A stretch of DNA of 38,616 bases from Candidatus Naiadarchaeum limnaeum (GTDB taxonomy: Archaea > Undinarchaeota > Undinarchaeia > Undinarchaeales > Naiadarchaeaceae), in NCBI GenBank assembly GCA_014189685.1, contig DVAB01000029.1, forward strand, positions 1-38,616, written 5' to 3'. Positions 6,575-13,234 of the stretch are shown in pieces. Within the stretch, counting starts at the first letter, position 1. Each line of letters begins with the position of its first letter. The notes beneath the pieces are model-generated. The model was not told the DNA's origin. It saw nothing but the letters and a program-made list of their open reading frames with translations, and made no database searches. A program made the translations under genes and the position numbers.

Positions 6575-6608
6575 TATTAGCTATTATTATGCAAAATCGG
6601 GAGAGATA

Positions 6609-7442
6609 ATGGTTAGTTCATTCCTAAGAAAACTGAAGCTGCTTTTTTCTAGCTTATTTGGGCGCAAAAAAACGATTACGCTCGGGATTTATGGAGAGCC
6701 AAATACAGGAAAGACAACTTTGGCAAATAAAATTGCGCTTGATTGGCTTGGGAGATCTGTTGGCGCTGTATCTGATATGCCGCATGAAACTCGAACAATA
6801 CAAAAAGCTGAGCATGTGGAGGTTAAGGCTGGCTCAAAAAAAATTGTTATGAATCTTTTGGACATGCCAGGACTGGCAACGCATATTGATTATAAAAAAT
6901 TCATGCAATATCACAGAACAAATTCGGATTCTGTCAAACTTGAGCGATTAAAACTTTCTGATTTGAAAAAAATAGCAGAAAGCGTGGGTGTTGAAGCTGA
7001 TGGAGGCAAGAGTAAATTTGTTAGAGCATTAAAGCCAAAAGTTGATGAGGGGGAGTTAAAAGATTTAGTTCAAAAATTAGGAATAAAAATTTCGCGCTCA
7101 AAAGGCAAAAAAAAGAAATACACCGAGTCAGAGGCAAAGAAAATTGCAGAGGAAGCAACTCAGGGAGTTGTTGAGGCAATTAAATTTTTGGACAAGGTTG
7201 ATGTTGTTCTTGCAATGATGGATGCAACAAGAGATCCATTAAACCAAGTAAATATTATGCTTGTTGGGAATTTAGAGGCAAAAGGAATTCCATTAGTAAT
7301 AGTTGCGAACAAAACAGATTTAAAGAGTGCAAAGCCAGAAAATATCAAAGCTGCGTTCCCGCAGCATTCTGTTGTTCCGATAAGCGCTTTAAAAGGGCAT
7401 AATTTAGAGGAACTTTACGAGATAATAGCAACGCATGTTTAA
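6609..7442 (+). CDS. arvA: Era-like GTPase, ArvA/OapA type
   Basis: The 277-residue protein is a TRAFAC-class GTPase. G1 is GEPNTGKT (29-36), G3 is DMPG (85-88), G4 is NKTD (234-237) and G5 is SAL (259-261). Between G3 and G4 lies an unusual Lys-rich helical insertion (about 100-190). A basic, hydrophobic N-terminus (SSFLRKLKLLFSSLFGRKK) could sit on the membrane. With the two following genes it forms the conserved trio that, in Haloferax, drives extracellular vesicle formation (ArvA with ArvB and ArvC). ATG 6609 is chosen because a GTG-started longer form would place the TATA box (6565-6574) inside the gene. Confidence 0.85.
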   Translation: MVSSFLRKLKLLFSSLFGRKKTITLGIYGEPNTGKTTLANKIALDWLGRSVGAVSDMPHETRTIQKAEHVEVKAGSKKIVMNLLDMPGLATHIDYKKFMQYHRTNSDSVKLERLKLSDLKKIAESVGVEADGGKSKFVRALKPKVDEGELKDLVQKLGIKISRSKGKKKKYTESEAKKIAEEATQGVVEAIKFLDKVDVVLAMMDATRDPLNQVNIMLVGNLEAKGIPLVIVANKTDLKSAKPENIKAAFPQHSVVPISALKGHNLEELYEIIATHV

Positions 7443-7443
7443 A

Positions 7444-7863
7444 ATGGCAAAAAAGAGAAAGGCAAAAACAAAAGTTATAAGAAGAAAGAAAGGCGGAAAG
7501 CTAAGGCTAGATTTTATATCAATTGGTATGCTCGCAGGCCTGAGTATGGACCAGAAAATTGCAAATATCATAAAAAGAGTGCGCGACAATCATATTGTTG
7601 TTCTTGATGAGTCACTAGATTTTATTGAAGAGGCAAAATTAGTTACATCTACAATGAAAGAAATTGATACAGATTTCAAAGGAATTGAGTTCTGCACGCT
7701 TCCGCGCAAAGCTGGTGTATTTATGACTTATGCAACAAAAGCTTTGGAAAGTTTAACTGGAAAGCCAACTGCAAAGCCTGGATTGACTTTAGTAGGCCCG
7801 TCAACTATTATTCGCGAAATTAAACGAGATCCAAATGCGTTTTATGTTTCGGCTGAGCTCTAA
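7444..7863 (+). CDS. arvB: DUF2073 protein (OapB/ArvB family)
   Basis: About 139 residues. A strongly basic start (KKRKAKTKVIRRKKGG) leads into LRLDFIS and IANIIKRVRDNHIVVLDESLDFIEEAKLV, the pattern of archaeal DUF2073 (OapB/ArvB) proteins. The C-terminal half has GLTLVGPSTIIREIKRDPN. It follows the GTPase with only a base or two between genes (ATG 7444; an ATG at 7435 overlapping arvA is the alternative). The conserved pairing with the GTPase and the next zinc-ribbon gene supports a shared role at the membrane. Its biochemical activity is not known to me; the basic N-terminus could bind RNA or lipid head groups. Confidence 0.82.
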   Translation: MAKKRKAKTKVIRRKKGGKLRLDFISIGMLAGLSMDQKIANIIKRVRDNHIVVLDESLDFIEEAKLVTSTMKEIDTDFKGIEFCTLPRKAGVFMTYATKALESLTGKPTAKPGLTLVGPSTIIREIKRDPNAFYVSAEL

Positions 7864-7876
7864 TTGAGGAATTCCT

Positions 7877-8251
7877 ATGCATCAATGCCTTAAATGCAAA
7901 AAAATGTATTCGAATGAGGAAGTTCCAATTGTAGAGGGCTGCGAATGCGGCTCAAGGCTTTTTTTGTTCATTAGAAATCCAGCTGATATTATACAGGCGC
8001 AGATTCATAAAAAAGAATTGGAGCAAAAAATTGCGGATATTGATAAGGAAAGAGAACAATCTGCCCGGCCGCGCAAGGCAAAAGGCAAATTTGGAGTAGA
8101 AACTATAAAAGTTCATGATATCGGAGTCTATTCAATTCATTTAGAAGCATTAATGAAAGGCGCGCCAATAATTGTTTTGTCAAAATCCGGCTCGTACATT
8201 ATAAGTTTTCCTTCGCTTTTTGGGGAGAAGATAGAAGTGCCGTTGAAATAG
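7877..8251 (+). CDS. arvC: Zinc-ribbon protein (DUF2072, OapC/ArvC family)
   Basis: The 124-residue protein opens with a zinc ribbon, CLKCKKMYSNEEVPIVEGCECG (four cysteines as two CxxC-like pairs), then LFLFIRNP. A charged coiled stretch follows (about residues 45-75), then a C-terminal domain IKVHDIGVYSIHLEALMKGAPIIVLSKSGSYIISFPSLF typical of DUF2072. It is third in the arvABC-like cluster, 13 bases after arvB. The ribbon is probably structural. I infer it works with ArvA and ArvB; direct evidence in this organism would be needed. Confidence 0.82.
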   Translation: MHQCLKCKKMYSNEEVPIVEGCECGSRLFLFIRNPADIIQAQIHKKELEQKIADIDKEREQSARPRKAKGKFGVETIKVHDIGVYSIHLEALMKGAPIIVLSKSGSYIISFPSLFGEKIEVPLK

Positions 8252-8278
8252 TAAACGGTAAGCGGTAAACAGTAAAAG
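8251..8278 (+). repeat. Four tandem 7-base repeats
   Basis: GTAAACG, GTAAGCG, GTAAACA and GTAAAAG follow each other directly after the arvC stop codon (its last base is the first G). The unit is seven bases, so it is not a coding repeat. A similar 7-base periodicity (AGCTTGT, AGCTAGT, AGCTTGT) appears in the large palindrome at 37850-37926. Confidence 0.75.
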
Positions 8279-8330
8279 ATGCCCATACAAATTTCGTTGG
8301 CTTCCAAACTAATTTTAGCCATACATTATT

Positions 8331-8370
8331 TTCTAACCAAAGCTAGAATCTTCTAACAAAAGCTAAAATC
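8331..8370. repeat. Two tandem 20-base repeats
   Basis: Units 8331-8350 and 8351-8370 match at 18 of 20 positions and end exactly at the 3' end of the lipoprotein gene. AATTTTAGC at 8311-8319 is complementary to GCTAAAATC in the second unit, so a transcript of the lipoprotein gene could fold here. It may be a terminator or a duplicated tail. The two units are too few and too close for a CRISPR. Confidence 0.7.
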
Positions 8371-9204
8371 CTAAGAGCAAAAATCGCAATATCCAGTTGT
8401 TCCCTGTACTACTAATTCATAATTCTTAATTTGATTGGAATCATCTTCTACAAATAATTCAAAAGGAGCTGTTTGGCCAGCCGCAAATCTCGGTGGGTTT
8501 GTATATGCAATCTCGCTCCTTATGATTTGTCCAGATTCATCATAAAAGCTGCCGATTACTTCCACCTCATCTACAGTTTTAGTGCCGGTATTTTTTACTT
8601 CTCCGACAACATGATAGTGATCAATACCATCGCTTTTTTTTACTCCTCCGACAAAATAGTCGTGATAAAGAATCTCTCTGTTTGTGGTTGTGCCTTGTAT
8701 TTTTAAATTTCTGTAGGGTAAAGAATCAGCTAAACTACCATTAACGACCAATTTGTAATTAGTGAAATTGGTGAAGCCCATAAGATTTATCTTGTATGGC
8801 GATTTTTCATTCGGCAACAAAATGTAAAGGCTTGTATATTTATGGTTAATTGTTGTGAGTACATTACCCTGTGCATCATAAAAAGTTGCTATCACTGTTA
8901 CATCATCTGCTGGTGCTGTTCCAATGTTTTGCACTTCGCCCAAAACATACCTATATTTTATGATGGGATCAACATAAACTGTGCTATTGCCAACAAATTG
9001 GAGCTTTACCTCTGGTTTTGGAGTGACCGTTTTTTCTACTTTTTGCGCTTGGGGTAGGTTTGCAATCTCATTACTTTCCGGGAGGGATGTTACTTTATCC
9101 CTAATCCCAGATTCCTGCGGTGGTTGTTTTTGTGTGCACCCTGCAATTAAAACCACTGCTATTAGTGCAAAAGCTAAGATTCCAAAGTGAAATTTTTTGT
9201 CCAT
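8371..9204 (-). CDS. Secreted lipoprotein with two FxLYD-like beta domains
   Basis: The 277-residue protein starts with a lipoprotein signal, a hydrophobic helix ending LIAGC (Cys23), then a Gln/Pro/Ser-rich linker. Two related beta-sandwich units follow: one around VLGEVQNIGTAPADDVTVIATFYDAQG (about 85-115), the other around VVGEVKNTGTKTVDEVEVIGSFYDESG (about 195-225). The pattern GEVxNxGTxxxDxVxVxxxFYD is that of FxLYD/CARDB-like domains on archaeal surface lipoproteins. It is probably anchored outside the cytoplasmic membrane. The C-terminus ends CDFCS, whose two cysteines could form a disulphide. The ligand is unknown. Confidence 0.82.
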   Translation of the reverse strand: MDKKFHFGILAFALIAVVLIAGCTQKQPPQESGIRDKVTSLPESNEIANLPQAQKVEKTVTPKPEVKLQFVGNSTVYVDPIIKYRYVLGEVQNIGTAPADDVTVIATFYDAQGNVLTTINHKYTSLYILLPNEKSPYKINLMGFTNFTNYKLVVNGSLADSLPYRNLKIQGTTTNREILYHDYFVGGVKKSDGIDHYHVVGEVKNTGTKTVDEVEVIGSFYDESGQIIRSEIAYTNPPRFAAGQTAPFELFVEDDSNQIKNYELVVQGTTGYCDFCS

Positions 9205-9235
9205 GTCTACCTAATAAAAATTAAAAAGAAAAAGC

Positions 9236-9304
9236 GCCTGTCAAGCGGTTCGGGAGGTGGGAGAATGGGATATTTTAGAAATAGCGCATTCCCGCTCAAC
9301 AGGC
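9236..9304 (-). other. Structured element between two minus-strand genes
   Basis: On the minus strand GCCTGTTGAGCGG (9304-9292) pairs with CCGCTTGACAGGC (9248-9236) over 13 bases, including two adjacent G-U pairs that hold only for minus-strand RNA. The 43-base loop is C- and A-rich. The 3' arm runs into GCTTTTTC and TTTTT. It lies downstream of the MscS-like gene, so it may be its terminator, or a small structured RNA. Confidence 0.5.
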
Positions 9305-9328
9305 AACTTTATTATCTTTGTTTAGTGG

Positions 9329-9976
9329 CTACCTCTTCCTCTGCAGTTTTCGCATCTGTCCCTCGGCCATATCTGCAACATGTTCCTTTAATCCAAGTCC
9401 AAGTGCTATTGCAAATCCAAATCCAACTGCGCCAACTACTATGAGGAGTATGTTGTTCACAAGAGTTGGGTCCAAGCCAACTTTTGGAAGCGCAAGAGCC
9501 ATCGAGATGTAAATTATCATGAAGAAGAACACTCTGCTCATCAAATGCGCATACACAAAGTCGCTATCGCTTATCAGCTCCTCAATGTACTTACCAATTG
9601 CATATCCTGCTGCTACAACTACCATCGCTGTAAGCACGTTTGGAATAAAGCTGACAACTTCTCCAACAAATGCTGAGATCACTCCTATCTGGAGAGCTGC
9701 TGCTGCTTGCTGGATAAACACTAGATAGATAACCCATTTCACAACCATTGTAAATATATGTGAAATCTTGAACTCTGCGCGCTTCACTTTGACGTAATCA
9801 TCTATCTTTATGCGCATTAGAATCTCTTCCAATGCTGTGCCAACAAGCTTCCCTATTACAAAACCAACTATCACTATTATGACCGCTGCGACTATATTTG
9901 GCAAAAGTGTTACTGTTGAGTTCCAAACACTCGCCAATGCTTGTGCTACTAGAGCCACTAGATCTATTCCAGGCAT
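9329..9976 (-). CDS. MscS-like conserved TM-helix membrane protein
   Basis: The 215-residue protein has about five hydrophobic helices. Two copies of a related helix carry the glycine pattern seen in MscS-related conserved TM-helix proteins: IVAAVIIVIVGFVIGKLVG and VLTAMVVVAAGYAIGKYIEE. The last helix (VGAVGFGFAIALGLGLK) resembles the pore-lining TM3 of MscS, but the beta domain of true MscS is missing. A small mechanosensitive or ion-permeable channel is the likely role, not proven. AGGAGGTGA five bases before the ATG is a strong SD. It is 23 bases downstream of a winged-helix gene and probably in its operon. Confidence 0.8.
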   Translation of the reverse strand: MPGIDLVALVAQALASVWNSTVTLLPNIVAAVIIVIVGFVIGKLVGTALEEILMRIKIDDYVKVKRAEFKISHIFTMVVKWVIYLVFIQQAAAALQIGVISAFVGEVVSFIPNVLTAMVVVAAGYAIGKYIEELISDSDFVYAHLMSRVFFFMIIYISMALALPKVGLDPTLVNNILLIVVGAVGFGFAIALGLGLKEHVADMAEGQMRKLQRKR

Positions 9977-9999
9977 TTATTCACCTCCTTTCTGTTTTT

Positions 10000-10206
10000 T
10001 CATTTCTCGATATGATAGTGAAGTTTTACAGGCCCAATCTGTCTTACTCCGATTTTTCCAGCCCCTATCAGCTGGCCTAATAAATAAACCGACTCATATC
10101 GGCTTATCTTAAACTCCCGCGCAACATCTTGTATCGAGACTCCCTGAGGACTTTTCTTTATGAAATCCTCCACTTCCTTTACTGTTGGGATGGAGTCTGC
10201 GGGCAT
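10000..10206 (-). CDS. Small winged-helix DNA-binding protein
   Basis: The preferred form (ATG 10206) has 68 residues: VKEVEDFIKKSPQGVSIQDVAREFKISRYESVYLLGQL is a helix-turn-helix, and IGVRQIGPVKLHYHIE is a winged beta-hairpin. A longer reading frame starts at ATG 10251, but its extra 15 residues are encoded by the palindromic element at 10224-10251, so I treat them as leader. It lies just upstream of, and probably in one operon with, the MscS-like gene, so it may regulate it or itself. A strong minus-strand TATA box lies at 10281-10294. Confidence 0.75.
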   Translation of the reverse strand: MPADSIPTVKEVEDFIKKSPQGVSIQDVAREFKISRYESVYLLGQLIGAGKIGVRQIGPVKLHYHIEK

Positions 10207-10223
10207 CTTGAGTGTAACGAAAG

Positions 10224-10251
10224 ATGCGAGGAAGCTTTGCTTCCGACGCAT
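10224..10251 (-). repeat. Palindromic leader element before the winged-helix gene
   Basis: An outer stem ATGCG/CGCAT (10224-10228 with 10247-10251) encloses GGAAGC-TTT-GCTTCC (10230-10244). The core is identical to the archease leader element and has the same orientation relative to the downstream gene. It contains an in-frame ATG, creating an alternative longer start. Confidence 0.72.
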
Positions 10252-10280
10252 TTTGAGATGTGATACTATTGTAACACGTC

Positions 10281-10294
10281 TGTATATATAAAGG
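10281..10294 (-). promoter_or_regulatory. TATA box for the winged-helix/MscS-like operon
   Basis: CTTTATATATACA on the minus strand is a near-consensus archaeal TATA box. Transcription would start near 10260, which keeps the whole palindromic element in the leader. Confidence 0.6.
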
Positions 10295-10374
10295 TAACGG
10301 TTCTGTAATTATGCTATCTCCAACCTGTTTTCTTTCCATAATTGATTTATGGCTTTATCGTAATAGAGCCGTTA

Positions 10375-10426
10375 GCTTTATAAATCTTATTTACAACTTT
10401 TCAGTGACAAAAAACTCACAAAAAGT
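10375..10426 (+). promoter_or_regulatory. Orphan TATA box followed by a hairpin
   Basis: GCTTTATAAATC (10375-10386) is a good TATA box reading in the plus direction. About 12 bases later ACTTTT/AAAAGT (10396-10401 with 10421-10426) and GTGA/TCAC (10404-10407 with 10416-10419) form one stem. No ORF follows before the convergent ndk gene. It may be a short RNA, an antisense start for ndk, or a bidirectional box serving the minus strand. Confidence 0.3.
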
Positions 10427-10470
10427 CAAATTTAGGCAATATTAAGGACTGTTATCTCCTAGAAAATAAT

Positions 10471-10896
10471 TCAACGCATAACGATTTCTCTTGGATTAAA
10501 GAAAATCCGGATTTCTCTTTTTGCACTCTTTGGTGAATCAGAAGCATGGATTACGTTAAACGGAAGCTTTGTTCCAAAGTCGCCTCTTATTGTTCCGCGC
10601 TTTGCCTTCTGTGGATCTGTCGCTCCGCACAGCGCGCGCGTGCGCTTAATAGCGTTCGCTCCCTGAACAACAGCAACAAAACAGGGGCCTGAGAGTGCGA
10701 ATTTTAAAAGCCCTTTGTAAAAACGCTTTTTCTTATGCTCTGCATAGAGCCTTTCTGCTTTTTGCCACTGAATTTTGATTAATTTTCCAGCAACAATTTT
10801 CAAGCCGGATTTTTCAATGCGGTGCAGAATTTCGCCTATGAGCTTTTTTCGAATTCCATCTGGTTTTATCATGACAAAAGTGCGCTCCTTGGCCAT
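10471..10896 (-). CDS. ndk: Nucleoside diphosphate kinase
   Basis: Ndk moves the terminal phosphate from ATP to other nucleoside diphosphates through a phosphohistidine. The 141-residue chain has the usual start RTFVMIKPDGIRKKLIGEI and the active site NVIHASDS with His117. The family-conserved GTIRGDFG segment precedes it. Length and motifs are standard, apart from a short basic insertion with HKKKRFYKGL in place of the usual EHxxxPFFxxL. It is a single gene between the orphan promoter region and the GGCT-like gene on the same strand. Confidence 0.96.
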   Translation of the reverse strand: MAKERTFVMIKPDGIRKKLIGEILHRIEKSGLKIVAGKLIKIQWQKAERLYAEHKKKRFYKGLLKFALSGPCFVAVVQGANAIKRTRALCGATDPQKAKRGTIRGDFGTKLPFNVIHASDSPKSAKREIRIFFNPREIVMR

Positions 10897-10957
10897 AGAA
10901 ATAGGATAGGCGTGTTTCTATTTATTAGTTTAGTATAGAAAGTCGGTTCAGAATGGA

Positions 10958-11395
10958 TTAGAGAGCTGGTCTTGTTGTTACAAAACCGCTTTGCCCTAAC
11001 TCACGAGTTGTGACCCCAACAGCTGCATCATTCTTTAATACGAATGCTTGCGCAGTTACTTCGTTCTCGCCCAGTTCGTGTTTTTCTTCAATAGTAACCT
11101 TGAACGCCCTAGTTTCCCACCTATTAGGATATCTCTTATCATGGTCTGCAACTATTCTTCCAAATTGTGATTGAGTTAGCTCATATAAAACACCATTAAC
11201 TTTGATTTTCTCCCCCTGCGGGAGAATGCCATATGGAATAAGGGTCTTAAAACCTAGTGCTTTCCAAAAAAGAAAAGGCGCGCAAATTGAGGCTTTTAGA
11301 GAAGATTTTCCAAGAGGTCCCATTATTCTTCGCTCTAAAACAGAAATAGTCCGGTCAGTTCCATATGAAAAATAATAAACTGTTTCTTTTGGCAT
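10958..11395 (-). CDS. Gamma-glutamylcyclotransferase-like (AIG2/GGCT fold) protein
   Basis: About 145 residues. The N-terminal YYFSYGTDRTISVLERRI corresponds to the YFAYGSNM start of GGCT/AIG2-like proteins, and VNGVLYELTQSQFGRIV resembles their V-x-G-x-LY-x-L strand. The catalytic Glu normally found after the core strand is not obvious, so activity is uncertain. Family members cyclise gamma-glutamyl groups or simply keep the fold. I take ATG 11395 as the start; a TTG three codons upstream is weaker. It lies just upstream of ndk on the same strand, with the ribosomal genes further upstream. Confidence 0.65.
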   Translation of the reverse strand: MPKETVYYFSYGTDRTISVLERRIMGPLGKSSLKASICAPFLFWKALGFKTLIPYGILPQGEKIKVNGVLYELTQSQFGRIVADHDKRYPNRWETRAFKVTIEEKHELGENEVTAQAFVLKNDAAVGVTTRELGQSGFVTTRPAL

Positions 11396-11426
11396 AGGTA
11401 TCAAAAATTAAGGGTTAGCTGAGGTT

Positions 11427-11732
11427 TTAAGCTTTTTTCTCTCCCTCTTTTTCCTTTGCCTCAACTGCGCCTTTGTCCTCAAACCGTGGAACTTTTGTGT
11501 CCTTTGCTTTCTTTTCCTCTTCCTCTAAAGCAAGAGCTTCCTCTTTTTTAGCTTTTCCGCGGAATTTTCTAAATCTTAAAGTCCAAGAGACTTTTAGAGG
11601 ATTTCTTTTCAAAACTAACATGTTTTTTTCGCATCTGCGTGAACAAAAGTGCAAAATACTTGCATCTTTCTGGACTACAGTTTTTCCAGTTCCTCTTTCT
11701 ATTTCATACCCGCAAAATGAGCATCTTGCCAT
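11427..11732 (-). CDS. rpl24e: Large ribosomal subunit protein L24e with charged tail
   Basis: The 101 residues begin ARCSFCGYEIERGTGK and contain FCSRRCEKN, giving the four-cysteine zinc ribbon of archaeal/eukaryotic L24e. The core ends near residue 65 (SWTLRFRK). A tail rich in Glu, Lys and Ala then extends about 35 residues, which is longer than in many archaeal homologues. It follows S28e by 4 bases, in the common archaeal L7Ae-S28e-L24e-Ndk order (here with a GGCT-like gene between L24e and Ndk). Confidence 0.95.
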   Translation of the reverse strand: MARCSFCGYEIERGTGKTVVQKDASILHFCSRRCEKNMLVLKRNPLKVSWTLRFRKFRGKAKKEEALALEEEEKKAKDTKVPRFEDKGAVEAKEKEGEKKA

Positions 11733-11736
11733 TTAC

Positions 11737-11961
11737 TTAAACCTGCCTTATCTCAGAAGCTTCCATATAAGTCTGCTTGAGCATTAAAACATCCCCAATT
11801 TTTATAGGGCCTTTAACATTTCTTCGCATAACGCGGCCCTTATCCCTTCCGTCCAAAAGTTCGCATCTAACTTGCGTAATTTCTCCAGTCGCGCCAGTCC
11901 TGCGAATTATTTCAATTACTCGCGCAGGTGTTGCTTCTCCGCCTGGGATTCTTTCGGCCAT
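11737..11961 (-). CDS. rps28e: Small ribosomal subunit protein S28e
   Basis: The 74-residue protein has the S28e OB-fold signature: [50 protein letters not shown]. Length and order match other archaea. It lies between L7Ae (12 bases upstream) and L24e (4 bases downstream) in one minus-strand operon. Confidence 0.96.
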   Translation of the reverse strand: MAERIPGGEATPARVIEIIRRTGATGEITQVRCELLDGRDKGRVMRRNVKGPIKIGDVLMLKQTYMEASEIRQV

Positions 11962-11973
11962 AAATTTTTAAAA

Positions 11974-12495
11974 TTATTTTTTCTTCTCAGTTTTTGGCTT
12001 GTGCTCGGCAATCGGCTTATGTTCTGGTGCGTGGTGCGGCGCTGCTGGTTTGTGCTCTGCTGGTTTATGTTCTACTGGCTTATGCTCAACTGGTTTTACC
12101 TCTGGTGTGTGATGTGCTGGTGTTGCAGATGCTTTTTTGCCAGATTTCAAATCCTTTAATTTTGTTGCCAAGTCATGCACAATTGCTTTTGCCTCTCCGG
12201 CCTCAACAATTGCTGCGCTTGCTGTTCCAACTGTCAAACCGCTTACTTTGCCCAATTCCTCTTTGCGCGGTACAAAAAGATATGGAATGTCTTTCTCATC
12301 GCACAAAATAGGCAAATGAGCAACAACTTCTGGCGGCTGGACATCCTCTGCAATCGCAACTAGTAAAGCCTGCTTTCGCTCAACAGCTTTTGTAGTTTCA
12401 TTTGTTCCCTTTCTTAATTTTCCAGAGTCCTTAGCCAAACTAAAAGCCTGATATGCCTTGTCGATTAAATCCTTTGGAACTTCGAATTTTGCCAT
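11974..12495 (-). CDS. rpl7ae: Ribosomal protein L7Ae with His-rich repetitive tail
   Basis: Residues 1-120 are a complete archaeal L7Ae, a kink-turn RNA-binding protein of the ribosome, box C/D and H/ACA RNPs and RNase [21 protein letters not shown] and [14 protein letters not shown] are diagnostic. Residues 121-173 form an unusual low-complexity tail with five EHKP units (mostly V/A-EHKP), two HH pairs and nine histidines, ending in KTEKKK. Typical archaeal L7Ae is about 120-125 residues and lacks this tail. It opens the L7Ae-S28e-L24e run. The SD GAGGTGA is followed by AAGAACT before the ATG, next to a small CTCT-GAAA-AGAG hairpin. Confidence 0.95.
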   Translation of the reverse strand: MAKFEVPKDLIDKAYQAFSLAKDSGKLRKGTNETTKAVERKQALLVAIAEDVQPPEVVAHLPILCDEKDIPYLFVPRKEELGKVSGLTVGTASAAIVEAGEAKAIVHDLATKLKDLKSGKKASATPAHHTPEVKPVEHKPVEHKPAEHKPAAPHHAPEHKPIAEHKPKTEKKK

Positions 12496-12566
12496 AGTTC
12501 TTTCACCTCTCTTTTCAGAGATCAGTCATTACTTGCATAAAAGCAAGTGGCTTTATAGAGAATAAG

Positions 12567-12590
12567 GGAGTATATAAAGCTTATTTAATA
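12567..12590. promoter_or_regulatory. Divergent TATA boxes for L7Ae and DedA genes
   Basis: On the minus strand GCTTTATATACTCC (12580-12567) precedes L7Ae by about 70 bases. That leader contains a perfect ACTTGC/GCAAGT stem (12531-12548). On the plus strand CTTATTTAATA (12580-12590) is about 20-25 bases before the DedA ATG at 12610, so dedA is probably leaderless. Confidence 0.55.
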
Positions 12591-12609
12591 GTTCCTCTAA
12601 TTTACCCAA

Positions 12610-13209
12610 ATGGCAATTGTAGAATTCATTTCAAACTGGATTATTGGATTTATTTCAGATTACGGATATTTGAGCATTTTTTTCCTTATGCTTGTTGAAT
12701 CTGCAAATATTCCAATGCCCTCAGAAGTGACAATGCCATTCGCAGGCTTTCTTGTTTATCAGGGGCAATTTAGCTTTCTTGGAGTTACGCTCGCGGGTAC
12801 GCTTGGGAATTTGGCAGGCTCAATTCTTTCTTACTATTTAGGCGATTATCTCGGCCGCCCATTTTTGCTAAAATATGGAAAATATTTTTTAATTCCGCGC
12901 AAAAAATTTGAGCATGCTGAAAGCTGGTTTAAAAAATACGGGCATGAAGCTGTTTTTATTGGAAGACTTTTGCCTGTTGTGAGGACTTTTATTTCTCTGC
13001 CGGCTGGAATCGCAGAGATGGACATGAAAAAATTTTTGATTTATACTTTTATTGGCTCTTTAATTTGGAGCGCATTTCTTGCTTATATCGGAATTTGGCT
13101 AGGCCCGAATTGGAATTCAATAATTGCATTTTTTGAGAAAATTGAAATTGCAGTTGTAATTGGATTTGTGATTTTTGTAATTTGGTATGTAAAACATCTG
13201 AAAGAATAA
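12610..13209 (+). CDS. DedA/SNARE-associated (VTT) membrane protein
   Basis: The 199 residues show the DedA/VTT pattern: an N-terminal hydrophobic region, ESANIPMPSEVTMPFAGFLV, then LAGTLGNLAGSILSYYLGDYLGRPFLLKYGKYF, and the key FIGRLLPVVRTFISLPAGIAEM with the conserved Arg pair. Two helices follow. DedA proteins are proposed lipid scramblases or flippases in the cytoplasmic membrane; some recycle polyprenyl phosphate carriers. The carrier role would fit the neighbouring GT39-like gene, but that link is inference. Confidence 0.92.
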   Translation: MAIVEFISNWIIGFISDYGYLSIFFLMLVESANIPMPSEVTMPFAGFLVYQGQFSFLGVTLAGTLGNLAGSILSYYLGDYLGRPFLLKYGKYFLIPRKKFEHAESWFKKYGHEAVFIGRLLPVVRTFISLPAGIAEMDMKKFLIYTFIGSLIWSAFLAYIGIWLGPNWNSIIAFFEKIEIAVVIGFVIFVIWYVKHLKE

Positions 13210-13234
13210 AAGATGCTTTAAAAACATTATACAC

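Noticed and set aside
6558-6608. N-terminal extension of the arvA GTPase from GTG 6558
   Set aside because: It would place the TATA box inside the coding region and has no SD.
8331-8370. Two 20-base repeats as a CRISPR array
   Set aside because: The units are directly adjacent with no spacer, there are only two, and no cas gene is present.
9245-9262. GCGGTTCGGGAGG as a tRNA T-arm or tRNA gene
   Set aside because: No acceptor stem, D-arm or anticodon arm can be built around it, and the surrounding 13-bp stem pairs on the opposite strand.
10109-10339. 76-codon minus-strand ORF
   Set aside because: It overlaps the winged-helix gene in another frame, has no family features and crosses the TATA box.
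11872-12311. Plus-strand ORFs opposite L7Ae and S28e
   Set aside because: Cys/Trp/Leu-rich translations are antisense artefacts of the His/Lys-rich L7Ae tail.
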